From contig CAWCUZ010000001.1 of the NCBI GenBank assembly GCA_963798795.1, positions 930,001 through 994,000 on the forward strand: 64,000 bases of DNA. Reading direction: 5' to 3'. The position numbers and the translations under genes were made by a program. Source of the stretch: CAWCUZ01 sp963798795 (GTDB lineage Bacteria > Acidobacteriota > Vicinamibacteria > Vicinamibacterales > SCN-69-37). The notes below the pieces were generated by a model, which made no database searches, was not told the DNA's origin, and was given only the letters and a program-made list of their open reading frames with translations. Below, piece by piece: positions 22,570 to 34,452 of this stretch. Position 1 is the first letter of the stretch. Each line of letters begins with the position of its first letter.

Positions 22570-24552
22570 TCAGAACAGCCAGGCCATCCAGGCCCCGCCG
22601 CCCGCGGCGACGGCCCAGCCGGCGCCGGCCACTGCCAGGGCGCGCCGCACGCCGCCGTCGCGCCAGGCGGTCGCCCCGGCCCGGGCGGCGAGCACCACGA
22701 AGGCCGGATACGTGCCGCCGACCACGCGGCCGACGAATTCTGCGGCGTAGCGCTGAAACGGCCCGCTCACCGGCGCCAGCACGCCGACGGCCAGGAACAT
22801 CGCGAAGGCCACCAGCCAGCCGCCGACGAGCCAGGTCATCCGGTCGCGGGTTCCGGCGCGCCAGAGACTCCAGGCGCCGGCAAGGGCCGCGAGGACGATG
22901 GGCCAGCCGATGGCGGCGGCGGAGAGACCGATCGCATCCACGCCGCGCCGTGCGACCGACGGCGTCCCCGCGGTGCTGCCGCCGCTCCCGGCGCGCAGCG
23001 CACCCAGCCGGGCGTACACGTCGCCGAAATGCCCGTAGTACACGGCGATGGCCAGGACGGCCGCGATGGCGACCGCCTGGATCACGATCAGGGCATGGCG
23101 GCGCGCGACGGCGTCAGGCGCCAACCACCACTCGAGCCCGGCAAACGCCGCCAGGGTGGCCAGCAGCAGCGCGAACGTACTCACGTGCGACAGGAGCGCC
23201 AGCGCCGTGAGCAGCGCCAGCGCGGCGGAAGGGAGCCATCGGCGCCGCGTCACCGGGAGCAGCACGGCCCCGGCCGCCGCGACGAGCCCGGCCGACTGTC
23301 CGAACGCATTGGTGAGATTGCCGTTGCCGACGATCCAGTAGAACAGCGGCACGAGGCTGGCGAGCACGACGCCGAGCGCTCCGGCGAGCCGGTCTCCCCA
23401 GACGCGCACCACCAGCAGATACAGCAGCGCACACGCGACCGCATCGCTCGCACAGACGACCACCCGCAGCAGCAGCACGTGGTCGGCGACCAGACGAGCC
23501 CACGGCGCGGCGAAGACGTACAGGCCAATCGCGTACGGAAACGTCACGCCGTTGGGCAGCGGCTGCGTGAAGTAGTAGCGGCCCGACAGCACCCATTCGA
23601 GTCGATGAGCGTGGAAGAGCGCGTCGACGAGATCCTTCGCCGGGTGCAGCAGCGCGGCGAGCCGGACGACGGCCGCCGCGGCCGTGAAACCGGCGACGAA
23701 CCGGGCCGCGGCGTGCGGCACGGCGTGCCGCCACGCGAGCAGCCCGCGCCAGGCGGCCGCCGCACCGGCCGAGAGCAGCGCCAGTTGCGTCACGCGCGCC
23801 AGATAGCTCGACACGAACGGGCCGGTGTTCCACCCCAGCGGCAGCGCGAGTGCCGCGGCCGGTGCCAGTACCGCCAGGACGAGCGGCCACTCCGCCAGGC
23901 CGAGCAGCGCCCACATCAGACCGAGCGCACCCGCCGACACGGCCGACGCCGTTCGGGCCCGTCGCGGCGGGATCACCAGTCCCGCGGCTTGCGGCGCGCA
24001 CCGCCACCGGTCGAGCATCACGCCCAGGTCGCGTGGATCGTCGGGACCGGGACGGAACGTGTTCGACACGTTCACGGCGACGACGGCCCCGGCGCGCGCC
24101 GCCCGCGCCGGAATGGCAACCTGGACGTCGGCATACTCGTTGCCGGCTCGAAGGGTCGTGCGCGTCTCGCCGTCGACCATGACGCGGACATCGGGCGGCG
24201 CGAGCGGGTCGGGACGCGGCCCCCGCAGCCGGATGACGCAGGCCCAGGATCGGTGCCGGTCGAGTCCCGGCAGGTCGAGCGTGGCCGCGCTGCCAGTCCA
24301 GACGAACGTGTCGTCCCCCGCGCGCTCCGGCGGATACGTCCCCCGCAGAACCGGGGCATCGCGGTCCATGTCGAGCGACACCGCCGGATGGATCGCGTAC
24401 GCCGCCGTCAGGGCGGCCGGACCCGCCAGCGTGCCGAGCGCCGTGGCGGCAAGGATGCGCAGCCACCAGGGGAAGCCGCCACCGGTCCCCGGCGGGCCGG
24501 CTCCGGCCTTCATCGCTGGCGGCGTTCGCGCCGAATCCGCTGACGCGCTCAC
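22570..24552 (-). CDS. Large polytopic membrane protein, possibly glycosyltransferase-like
   Basis: 660 residues. After a first membrane segment (about 29-52) comes an extracytoplasmic beta-rich domain (about 60-190: VRVMVDGETRTTLRAGNEYADVQVAIP as VMVDGETRTTLR and ADVQVAIP), then about eleven more membrane segments to the C-terminus. The general plan, with FHAHRLEWVLSGRYYF and LPNGVTFPYAIGLYVF in a loop, recalls lipid-linked-sugar (GT-C) transferases or uncharacterised Acidobacteriota membrane proteins; a clear GT-C acidic motif in the first loop is not seen. Upstream lies a heptameric array. I cannot assign a function. Confidence 0.65.
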   Translation of the reverse strand: MSASADSARTPPAMKAGAGPPGTGGGFPWWLRILAATALGTLAGPAALTAAYAIHPAVSLDMDRDAPVLRGTYPPERAGDDTFVWTGSAATLDLPGLDRHRSWACVIRLRGPRPDPLAPPDVRVMVDGETRTTLRAGNEYADVQVAIPARAARAGAVVAVNVSNTFRPGPDDPRDLGVMLDRWRCAPQAAGLVIPPRRARTASAVSAGALGLMWALLGLAEWPLVLAVLAPAAALALPLGWNTGPFVSSYLARVTQLALLSAGAAAAWRGLLAWRHAVPHAAARFVAGFTAAAAVVRLAALLHPAKDLVDALFHAHRLEWVLSGRYYFTQPLPNGVTFPYAIGLYVFAAPWARLVADHVLLLRVVVCASDAVACALLYLLVVRVWGDRLAGALGVVLASLVPLFYWIVGNGNLTNAFGQSAGLVAAAGAVLLPVTRRRWLPSAALALLTALALLSHVSTFALLLATLAAFAGLEWWLAPDAVARRHALIVIQAVAIAAVLAIAVYYGHFGDVYARLGALRAGSGGSTAGTPSVARRGVDAIGLSAAAIGWPIVLAALAGAWSLWRAGTRDRMTWLVGGWLVAFAMFLAVGVLAPVSGPFQRYAAEFVGRVVGGTYPAFVVLAARAGATAWRDGGVRRALAVAGAGWAVAAGGGAWMAWLF

Positions 24553-24565
24553 GCTCGGGCGCCCC

Positions 24566-24600
24566 CAATCACCAATCGCAACTCACAAATCGCCAATCGC
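24566..24600. repeat. Heptameric tandem array (CAATCAC/CAATCGC)
   Basis: Five 7-bp units CAATCAC CAATCGC AACTCAC AAATCGC CAATCGC in the 180-bp gap between the divergent membrane-protein and BNR-protein genes. Nearly the same units as 9418-9445. Nothing else recognisable is seen in the rest of this gap. Confidence 0.75.
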
Positions 24601-24732
24601 ACCGGGGCACCGCGCGGCCATTCTGGCGTGCCCCCGTGACGATGTCCAGCCGACGAGGCCGACGAGGCCCGCATCCGAGCCGGAGCGCAGACGGGGCTCC
24701 GTCCGCCGTCGTGATGTGCCGAAAAGATCGGC

Positions 24733-26583
24733 ATGACGGTTTCACCCGTCCGGCTGGCCGGACTGGTCGCATTGGCCGCATTGGCTTTGGCCGCGGGGCA
24801 GTCGGCAACGCCGCTTCCGCCCAACGCCCTTCGGGAACTTGCCTGGCGTCCGCTCAATCCAGCCGCCTCCGGCGAACCGGCTGCCGGCCGCCGTCTGCTG
24901 CTGGCGTCTGACGGACCCGGATCGGTCGTCGCCGACTCGCGCAATCCCGACGCGATCTATGCCACCGCCTCTGGCGGCCGCATCACGCGCCTCGACCTCG
25001 GCCGCGGCCAATCGCGCGGCATCGACCTGCCGCCGCCGGCAGCGTCCGCCGACGCGCCGCCGGATTGGTTCGATGCGCGGACGGTCCTCGTGCTCTCCGC
25101 CACCAGTCCGGACCTGCTCTACGCCGCCGCCGGCTCGCGGATGTTCCGCTCGACCGATCGCGGCGAACACTGGAACCCGCTCGACCTACACGCCCGTGGC
25201 GCCATCCTCTCGATGGCCGAGAACCCGCGCGACACTCGGGTGCTCTGGGCCGGCACAGACGTCGGACTGGCGTACGTGTCGCGCGACAGCGGCCGCACAT
25301 GGACGACTGGTGCGACGCCGCTTGCGGCGGCTCCATCAGCCGGACGCATCGTCTCGCTGAACGCGTCGGCGGCCGATGCCGGGACGGCCTATGTGGCCGT
25401 CGATCGCCAGGCCGATGGTGACGCCGCGCCGCACGTCTTCAGGACGGCCGACTTCGGCCGGACCTGGACGCCGATCGCCGGTCTTGCCGGCCCCGTCCAT
25501 GTCATTGCCGAGGACCCGCGGGAGCCGTCGCTGCTCTATGCCGGCACGGAACGCGGCGTCTTCGCCTCGCTCGACGCCGGGACGACCTGGACGGACCTGC
25601 GCCTCGGCCTGGCGCCGGTGCCGACCGTGGATCTGACCGTCGATGCCCGGGGCAACGACCTCGTCATGGCCACGCGCGGACGCGGGTCCTTCGTGCTCGA
25701 CGACGTCACGGTGCTCCAGCAACTCGCCACCCGGGGCGCGGCCAGCCGCATCACGCTGTTCCGGCCGATGCCGGTCATGCGCGATCCGCCGCCTCCGCTC
25801 GCGGCCGCCGCGGCGGCCCCTGCCCTGCCGGACCGGCCGTACGGGGCATTGATCACGTACTACCTCGACGAGAACCGTCCGGGCGCGCGCGCGCGCGTCA
25901 CCGTGGAGGATGCGACCGGCCGCGTGGTGTATGCCACCGACGGCCCGACGAGCGCCGGCGTCCATCGAGTCGTGTGGGATCTGGGCGAACCGTCGGCCTG
26001 CGACGTCGAGCCGGACGTTCACGGCACGTGGATCCGCGCGCTGCCTGGCGCGTACCAGGTGAAGCTCGAGTACCGGTTCGCGTCGGGAACCGGTGTGGCG
26101 AGCACCACCACCACGGAACCGCTCGTCGTGCGGCCCGATCCGCAGGGCGGCGCGAACCCGGACGACTGGAACGCGTGGTACCGATCGGCGCGAGCCCTCG
26201 AGCGGGCGCAGTGCACGAGTGCGCGCCTGGCGGAGCGGGTACGCTCGATTCGCGATCAGCTGCAATCCCTGCCGTCCCGCAGACCGTCGTCGGCCGCACG
26301 GGCGCTCGCGCGCGCCGCCGGGTCGGCGCTGGCGCCGCTCGTCACGGCGCTCGCGGAGCGGCCCGGTGTGGACCCGGCCGACGCGTTCCGCCCCCGCATG
26401 ACGTGGCTCGAGCAGGCGATCGGCCGCGACGCGCGCCGGCCCGGGGCGGCCGAGGAGGCGTGGATCGAATGGAGTCGCGCGCGCAGCGAGGAAACGGGCG
26501 CGCAGTTCAATCGGTTCCTGGGGGCCGATCTGGCGGCGCTGAACGCGCAGCTCACGGCCGAAGGGCTCGCGGCCATCAAGTAG
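24733..26583 (+). CDS. Secreted BNR-repeat (sortilin/VPS10-like) protein, short form
   Basis: 616 residues with a signal peptide (about 6-23). Asp-box repeats: STDRGEHW, SRDSGRTW, TADFGRTW, SLDAGTTW. After the propeller the chain has DLVMATRGRGSFVLDDVTVLQQL, the same strand that closes the large VPS10-like proteins in this window, then a beta-sandwich (RVTVEDATGRVVYATDGPTS as VTVEDATGRVVYA; HRVVWDLGEPS) and a helical tail. It therefore resembles the C-terminal half of the 1031- and ~1119-residue paralogues with half of the propeller missing. Function unknown. The last 8 bp overlap the convergent VOC gene. Confidence 0.82.
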   Translation: MTVSPVRLAGLVALAALALAAGQSATPLPPNALRELAWRPLNPAASGEPAAGRRLLLASDGPGSVVADSRNPDAIYATASGGRITRLDLGRGQSRGIDLPPPAASADAPPDWFDARTVLVLSATSPDLLYAAAGSRMFRSTDRGEHWNPLDLHARGAILSMAENPRDTRVLWAGTDVGLAYVSRDSGRTWTTGATPLAAAPSAGRIVSLNASAADAGTAYVAVDRQADGDAAPHVFRTADFGRTWTPIAGLAGPVHVIAEDPREPSLLYAGTERGVFASLDAGTTWTDLRLGLAPVPTVDLTVDARGNDLVMATRGRGSFVLDDVTVLQQLATRGAASRITLFRPMPVMRDPPPPLAAAAAAPALPDRPYGALITYYLDENRPGARARVTVEDATGRVVYATDGPTSAGVHRVVWDLGEPSACDVEPDVHGTWIRALPGAYQVKLEYRFASGTGVASTTTTEPLVVRPDPQGGANPDDWNAWYRSARALERAQCTSARLAERVRSIRDQLQSLPSRRPSSAARALARAAGSALAPLVTALAERPGVDPADAFRPRMTWLEQAIGRDARRPGAAEEAWIEWSRARSEETGAQFNRFLGADLAALNAQLTAEGLAAIK

Positions 26584-27472
26584 CCGGCGAAATCCGGATC
26601 GTCGTGCCCCACGGATCCGCCGCCTCCAGCGTCCGGTCCGCGTCGGTGGTGGCGTAGCCGCGCTCGCGCAGGCTCGCACCCGCGGCAGCCACGTCGGCGG
26701 CGGACGGCAGCTTCAGATGCCAGGCGAGCAGTTGCGCGTCGCGGTCGGTGGGACTCGGCGCGCCGGCCGCCCAGATGTTCGTGCCCAGATGGTGATGGTA
26801 GCCGCCGTAGGAGAGAAACAGCGCGCCGGGATAGGTCCACCCCGTCCGGTCGAAGCCGAGCCCGGCGTGGTAGAAGTCCGCCGCCCGCTCGAGATCGCCG
26901 ACGTGCAGGTGCACGTGGCCGATCGATGTCCCGGCCGGCAGCGCCTGCCAGATCTCTCCCGCCCCTTCGCGAACGAGCGCGTCCAGATCCAGCGGATCGG
27001 TCGCCATGACGAGCTGCCGATTGGCCTCCATGCGCCACGCCTCTCGCGGCCGATCGGCGTAGACCTCGATCCCCAGGCCGTCCGGATCCCACACGTAGAA
27101 CGACTCGCTCACCAGGTGGTCGGCCGATCCGACGGCGACGTGCAACCGGCTGGCGTGTTCCGCGAACCGTCCGAGTGCGGCACGGTCGGGCAGCAGGATC
27201 GCGAAGTGATACAGGCCGAGCCGGCTGCCCCGCCGCACGGGATGCGCGCCGCGGCGCTCGCGAAGCTCGACGAGCGGCCGGCCGTCGGCATCGACGCCGA
27301 GCAGCGCCGCCCCCGCCGCCAGGCTCAGTACGCGCAGACCGAGGATCCGCTCGTAATAGCCGATGGATCGCGCGAGATCGGAGACCTGGAGCGACACCGG
27401 GCCGAGTTGCGCGGCCGCCGGCAGACGGTAGCCGGGCGGCGGGATGCCGTGCGACAGGTCGGGCGTCTCCAT
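26576..27472 (-). CDS. VOC-family ring-cleavage dioxygenase/glyoxalase-like protein (CatE type)
   Basis: 298 residues with two vicinal-oxygen-chelate modules in tandem: one from LGPVSLQVSDLARSIGYYER (residues about 23-140) and one from IGHVHLHVGDLERAADFYH (about 183-295), the CatE-like arrangement. Metal-ligand positions appear as H in LYHFAILLP, E in GLGIEVYAD, H in IGHVHLHV and H in YHHHLGTNIW. The family includes catechol 2,3-dioxygenases; the exact substrate is unknown. Convergent with the BNR gene and overlapping it by 8 bp. Upstream only 53 bp separate it from the divergent GH31 gene. Confidence 0.85.
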   Translation of the reverse strand: METPDLSHGIPPPGYRLPAAAQLGPVSLQVSDLARSIGYYERILGLRVLSLAAGAALLGVDADGRPLVELRERRGAHPVRRGSRLGLYHFAILLPDRAALGRFAEHASRLHVAVGSADHLVSESFYVWDPDGLGIEVYADRPREAWRMEANRQLVMATDPLDLDALVREGAGEIWQALPAGTSIGHVHLHVGDLERAADFYHAGLGFDRTGWTYPGALFLSYGGYHHHLGTNIWAAGAPSPTDRDAQLLAWHLKLPSAADVAAAGASLRERGYATTDADRTLEAADPWGTTIRISPAT

Positions 27473-27525
27473 CTTCTGAGACTTTATCCTTGACCGGCCG
27501 TTCGGCGTGCCCGTACTTTGCGCGC

Positions 27526-29845
27526 ATGCCCGATCGTGTCAGTCGTCGTCGTGCCATCACGCGGCTCGCGGGCGCGGGCGCCGGCGTCGTGCTGGCCCCC
27601 ACAGTGCTGTGGAGCCGGCAGAGTGCCTTCACCGTCGCCGGCCGTCCGGTGGAGGTCGTCGTCTCGCATCTTGCCGGCGGCGTCGTGCGGCTCCTCGTTC
27701 GTGAACGCCATCCCCCGCCGGCCGGCACGCTCGACGACGATGCGCTCGCGCCCGCGGCCTGGCAGACCACCGGCGCCCCGGTGCAGACCGGGGCGGACAC
27801 TGTGATTCGCGCGGGTGATCGCGAGGTTCGGGTGCGCTTCGGCGATGCGCTCGCGATCGACGTCAGCGGTTCCGGACCGGCCGCCGGTGCGGCCGCCCAG
27901 CAGTTGCGGATCGATCCCGCGACCGGCGTGATGACGTTCCGATTGGCTCGTGGGCCGGTCCTCGGACTCGGCGAGGGCGGACCGCAGTTCGATCGCAGGG
28001 GCCAGCGCTTTCCGAACCGCAGCGGGCAGGGCGGCTACAACCTGCGGACCCACGGCGGACGGGTGCCGATTCAGTGGCTCGTGCTGCCCGGCGCGGGCGG
28101 GCTGTACATCCACCAGCCGCTCGGAACGATCGACCTGACGGGCGTCACCGGCGGCGCCGCCGCCACGACCGGACCCGCCGGCACCGGCCGGTTCGAGCCG
28201 CCGGCCGACTCGCCGCTGCCGCTCGATCTGTTCGTCGTCACGTCGACCGACCCGGCCGCGGTCATGCAGGCGTGGGCCGACGTGACCGGCCACGCCGAGC
28301 TGCCGCCGCTGTGGTCGTTCGGCTACCTGCAGTCGCACCGCACGCTGGCCGGGCCCGATGAGGTGCTCGAGGTCGCGCGCACGTTCCGCGAGAAGCAGCT
28401 CCCCTGTGACGCCCTGATCTATCTGGGGACCGACTTCACGCCGTCAGGCTGGAACACCCACAACGGCGAGTTCGCCTGGAATCCTGCGAACTTCCCCGAG
28501 CCGCGCCGGATGCTCGCGCAACTGCATGCCGAGCACTTCAAGGTCGTGCTGCACACCGTGCTCGAAGGACGCCGGCTCACCGGTGCGGTACGCGACCCCT
28601 GCACGGCCGATCCGCTCCCGAGCGGCCGGACGCCCGACGGCCGCTGGCCCCCCGACCGGCAGGTCAGTTGCTACTGGCCCGCGCACCGGACGATCTGGGA
28701 GGACGGCATCGACGGCTGGTGGCCCGACCAGGGCGACGGGCTCGACGCAGCGTCGCGGCTCGCGCGCATCCGGATGTACTTCGAGGGCACGCAGCAGTTC
28801 GCGCCCAACCGCCGGGTGTTCGCGCTGCATCGCAACGGTTACGCCGGCATGCAGCGCTACGCCGCGTTCCTCTGGTCGGGCGACGTCTACTCGACCTGGG
28901 AGACGCTGAAGACGCACGTGCCGAACGCCGTCAATACGGCGCTCTCCGGCATGCCGTTCTGGGGCACGGATATCGGCGGGTTCGTGCCCACGGCCGATTA
29001 CACCGGCGAGCTGCACGTCCGCTGGTTCCAGTTCGGCACGTTCAACACGCTCTTTCGCGCGCACGGCCGCGACTGGCACCTGCGCCTGCCGTGGGGCTGG
29101 AACACCGGCAGCCTCGGCGCGAGCGAGGTCGCCAACTACACCGGCGGCGCGCAAGACCCGCCCGAGTCGGAGCTCCACAATGCCGCCGTCGAGCCGATCC
29201 TCCGGAAGTATCTCGAACTGCGGTATCGGCTGCTGCCCTATACGCTACTCCGCCGTCCACGAGTGCGCGGCCACGGGGCTGCCCGTCGTCCGGGCGCTGT
29301 GGCTCCATTACCCGAACGACCCGGCGTCCATCGCGCGCGGCGACGAATACCTCTGGGGCCGCGACCTGCTCGTCGCGCCAGTCGTCGACAAGGGCGCGAC
29401 GTCCCGGACGGTCTACCTCCCGCCGGGCCGGTGGTTCGATTTCTGGACGGAAGCCTCGCAGCCCGGCGGCCGCGAGATCGTGCGCGAGGTGGATCTGGCG
29501 ACGCTGCCGCTCTTCGTTCGCGCCGGCGCCGTCGTCCCCCTCGGCCCGGTCAGGCAGTACGCCGATCAGCCCAGCGACGAGCCGACGATGCTCGTCGTCT
29601 ACCCTGGCGCCGACGGCACCTTCCTGCTGTACGAAGACGACGGCGCCACGTTCGACTATCAGCGGGGCGACTGGATGGGCGTCACGACGCACTGGGCCGA
29701 TGCGGACCGGCGGCTGACCCTGGCTCTCGCCCCCGGTTCGCGCATGCGCGCGCCCGCCGAACACCGCTTCGTGGCGCGCCTGGCGGGCAGGTCGGAGACC
29801 CGGCCAATCACCTTCACCGGCCGGGCCGTGAGCGTGGTGCTGTAG
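27526..29845 (+). CDS. GH31 alpha-glycosidase, Tat-exported, single frameshift
   Basis: About 773 residues if one frameshift is repaired. A twin-arginine signal (VSRRRAITRLAGAGAGVVL, residues 4-22) directs export after folding. GH31 barrel motifs: nucleophile D401 in DGWWPDQGDG and acid/base D482 in FWGTDIGGF; the N-terminal sandwich has VLGLGEGGPQFDRRG. The family hydrolyses alpha-glucosides, alpha-xylosides or alpha-galactosides; the substrate is not determined here. The frame breaks at about 29244: RYRLLPYT continues as YSAVHECAATGLPVV only in the +1 frame (ACGCTAC where ACCTAC is expected, one extra base). The C-terminal part ends at 29845. Either a recent mutation or an assembly error. 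Confidence 0.85.
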
Positions 29846-29880
29846 CGTGTCAGCGGCGCCGTGCCGCTTCTCTCCATGCG

Positions 29881-29940
29881 GATCGCACCGAACCGGGCAG
29901 CGGGTCCGTCCCATGGTTCGGGGACAGACCCGGCTCAGTT
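29881..29940 (+). repeat. Dispersed GGGGACAGAC element, copy 2
   Basis: GATCGCACCGAACCGGGCAG opens and GGACAGACCCGGCTCAGTT closes a 60-bp element in the gap between the convergent GH31 and S9 peptidase genes. Best match to the inverted copy at 62827-62884. Confidence 0.75.
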
Positions 29941-29980
29941 CAGCGCACACGTCGAAAGCCCAGAGCCCGAAGCCGAGAGC

Positions 29981-32458
<2,478 letters not shown>

Positions 32459-32533
32459 GGACACCCCTCGTCGCCATCCGGATCTGGAGCGACCAATGGT
32501 CATACTAATCGGCGCTCCGTGCAAGCACGGGCG

Positions 32534-32554
32534 CCTTCTGCCTTCTGCCTTCTG
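32534..32554. repeat. Heptameric tandem array (CCTTCTG)x3
   Basis: Three exact CCTTCTG units end 2 bp from the stop codon of the carboxypeptidase-regulatory-like gene at 32557. Same motif family, reverse complement, as the AAGGCAG array at 46172-46220. Confidence 0.75.
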
Positions 32555-32556
32555 TC

Positions 32557-34452
32557 CTATCCCCCGCCCGCGAGCTGAAGGTTCTGTACCTTCTGCTCGC
32601 CGGGCGCGAGCGACAGGCGGACCGCGGCGGGCACAAGCTGTTCGAGAAACGCCGGATCGTAGAGCTGGGCGGGCTCGAGGTCGGTGACGGCCGTCACGAA
32701 GTAGTCGCCGGGCGGCAGGCCACTCAGCGTGAAGCTGCCGTCGCTCGAGGGCGACGCCCGCTGGATCCGGCGGGATCCCAGAATCCACGCCGCCCGATCC
32801 GTGCCGAACACGACGATGGGAAACGTGGACGCGGGACGGCCGGCTTTGTCGAGGATCCGCCCCGAGAGCTGCGTCGGCCGATCGGTATAGGTCGCGACGA
32901 CGCCGGAGATGTCCTGGCCGGCGCGCACCTCGAACGGCGTATCCGCGATGTCGCGCCCGTTCCAGCTGACCGACTCCAGGACCCAGGTATCGGGCGTCGC
33001 GGCGCCGGGCAGGAACATCGAGAGGCCGGATGGGGCCAGGCGATAACGGTTCGGCGCGATTCCCTCCACCCTGAACGTGCCGTCGGCCGCGACCTGCACC
33101 GCGGTACTGCCAATCATGGCCGTCGCGAGCGAGGTCTCCGTGAGGCCGGACGTCGCCTCGGAGAGCGCGAGCCGCGTCGCGCTCTTGTCCGGCGGCGGCG
33201 AGGCGCCGTCATAGACCACATGACCCGACAGCGTGACGCCGGGTTGAAGCTGCAGGCTGACGTTCTCGAGGTCCTGTCCCTGGACCACCAGGTCCTGGCT
33301 CGCCCACAGCGTGGCGCCGCCGGCCGTGCCGCTGCCGAACAGACCCGACAGCAGCGAGGTCGCAGCCTGGCCCCGTGAGGGCGCGCCAGCGCGCTCTCCG
33401 CCCGGCGTGCCGCGCGCCTTGATCGTGTAGCGGCCCGGCACGACGTTGTGCAGCGTGAATTCGCCATTCGCGGACGCGCGCGCCCCACCCCGGCCCAGCA
33501 GGGCCGAGACCATGTCGGTCGACTCGGTTTCGCCGTTCACGCGCAGCGAGATCTGCGAGCCGGCTGCGGGACGGCCGTCCACGTCGAGCACGACACCCGA
33601 AATCGTCGCGGTCGGCACGAGGGCGGTCGAAAAATTCACGCCGCCTCGCTCTTCACCGCGTCCCACCGTAACGGTCGCGGCGAGCGCGGGCTCGGTCGTG
33701 CCCGGGTAGTACACCGGGGCATACGCCACAGCCGCGCCGGCGGGCGGGGCGGTGGCGAGCGGCGTCTGCGCGAACCCGGGTGTCGCCGCCGCGGAAGACG
33801 CGGCCGCAGCCCACTGGATCTCGGCTTCCGTCACGCGTCGAAGACCGGCCGTCCCGGCGCTCGAGGGCGGGAGCGCCATGACCAGGTACTCTCCCGGCGG
33901 CAGACCGAAGACCCGGTACTCGCCCCGATCGTCGGTGGTGGTTCGATGCGCCCCGAGGACCGGCTTGCGCGCGCCCCCCGTCGTGTCGACCTCGGTCACC
34001 TGCACGCCGGCGAAGGCCGCGGGCCGGCCGTTCTGTTCGGTGACCGTGCCGGTGATCACGCTGCCGCGCAGGAGTCGAATCGTCAGATCGGCAAGGCGCT
34101 GGCCGTTCACGAGCGCGAGCGGCACGCCTTGCCCGCGGCCCGGCCGCCTGGCGCCGTACGTCGTCTGCACGTAGCCGCCCTTGAGCGCTGCGAGCGTGTA
34201 GTTGCCATCGGGCAGGCTCGCGAACGCGAAGCGCCCCTCGTCGTCGGTCGCGGTGGCCTGCGGCACGCTCAAGGGCCCGGACGACAACATGACCGTCGCC
34301 CGCCGGACGGGCTGATTCGCGCCGTCGTCCTCGAACACCCGCCCCGTGATGATGCCAGTGCCGGTTGGCGGCGGTGTCGCCCGATCGCGCGCCGACGTTT
34401 GAGGGCCGGCGGCGATGGCGGCCAGCCAGACGACGACGGCCATCGTGCTCAT
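32557..34452 (-). CDS. Secreted carboxypeptidase-regulatory-like protein
   Basis: 631 residues, signal peptide about 1-20. Repeated CarboxypepD_reg/SdrD-B-like beta-sandwich modules: GIITGRVFEDDGANQPVRRATV (seen as TGRVFEDDGANQPVRRA), ITGTVTEQNGRPAAFAGV, ISGVVLDVDGRPAAGSQI, LSGHVVYDGASPPPDK, LSGRILDKAGRPAST, each followed by a DDEGRFAF / DDRGEYRVFGLPPGEY-like strand. No catalytic domain; such proteins are presumed surface or periplasmic binding or structural proteins. Start ATG overlaps the stop of the upstream paralogue (ATGA), so both are translated together and may act as a pair. Confidence 0.85.
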   Translation of the reverse strand: MSTMAVVVWLAAIAAGPQTSARDRATPPPTGTGIITGRVFEDDGANQPVRRATVMLSSGPLSVPQATATDDEGRFAFASLPDGNYTLAALKGGYVQTTYGARRPGRGQGVPLALVNGQRLADLTIRLLRGSVITGTVTEQNGRPAAFAGVQVTEVDTTGGARKPVLGAHRTTTDDRGEYRVFGLPPGEYLVMALPPSSAGTAGLRRVTEAEIQWAAAASSAAATPGFAQTPLATAPPAGAAVAYAPVYYPGTTEPALAATVTVGRGEERGGVNFSTALVPTATISGVVLDVDGRPAAGSQISLRVNGETESTDMVSALLGRGGARASANGEFTLHNVVPGRYTIKARGTPGGERAGAPSRGQAATSLLSGLFGSGTAGGATLWASQDLVVQGQDLENVSLQLQPGVTLSGHVVYDGASPPPDKSATRLALSEATSGLTETSLATAMIGSTAVQVAADGTFRVEGIAPNRYRLAPSGLSMFLPGAATPDTWVLESVSWNGRDIADTPFEVRAGQDISGVVATYTDRPTQLSGRILDKAGRPASTFPIVVFGTDRAAWILGSRRIQRASPSSDGSFTLSGLPPGDYFVTAVTDLEPAQLYDPAFLEQLVPAAVRLSLAPGEQKVQNLQLAGGG

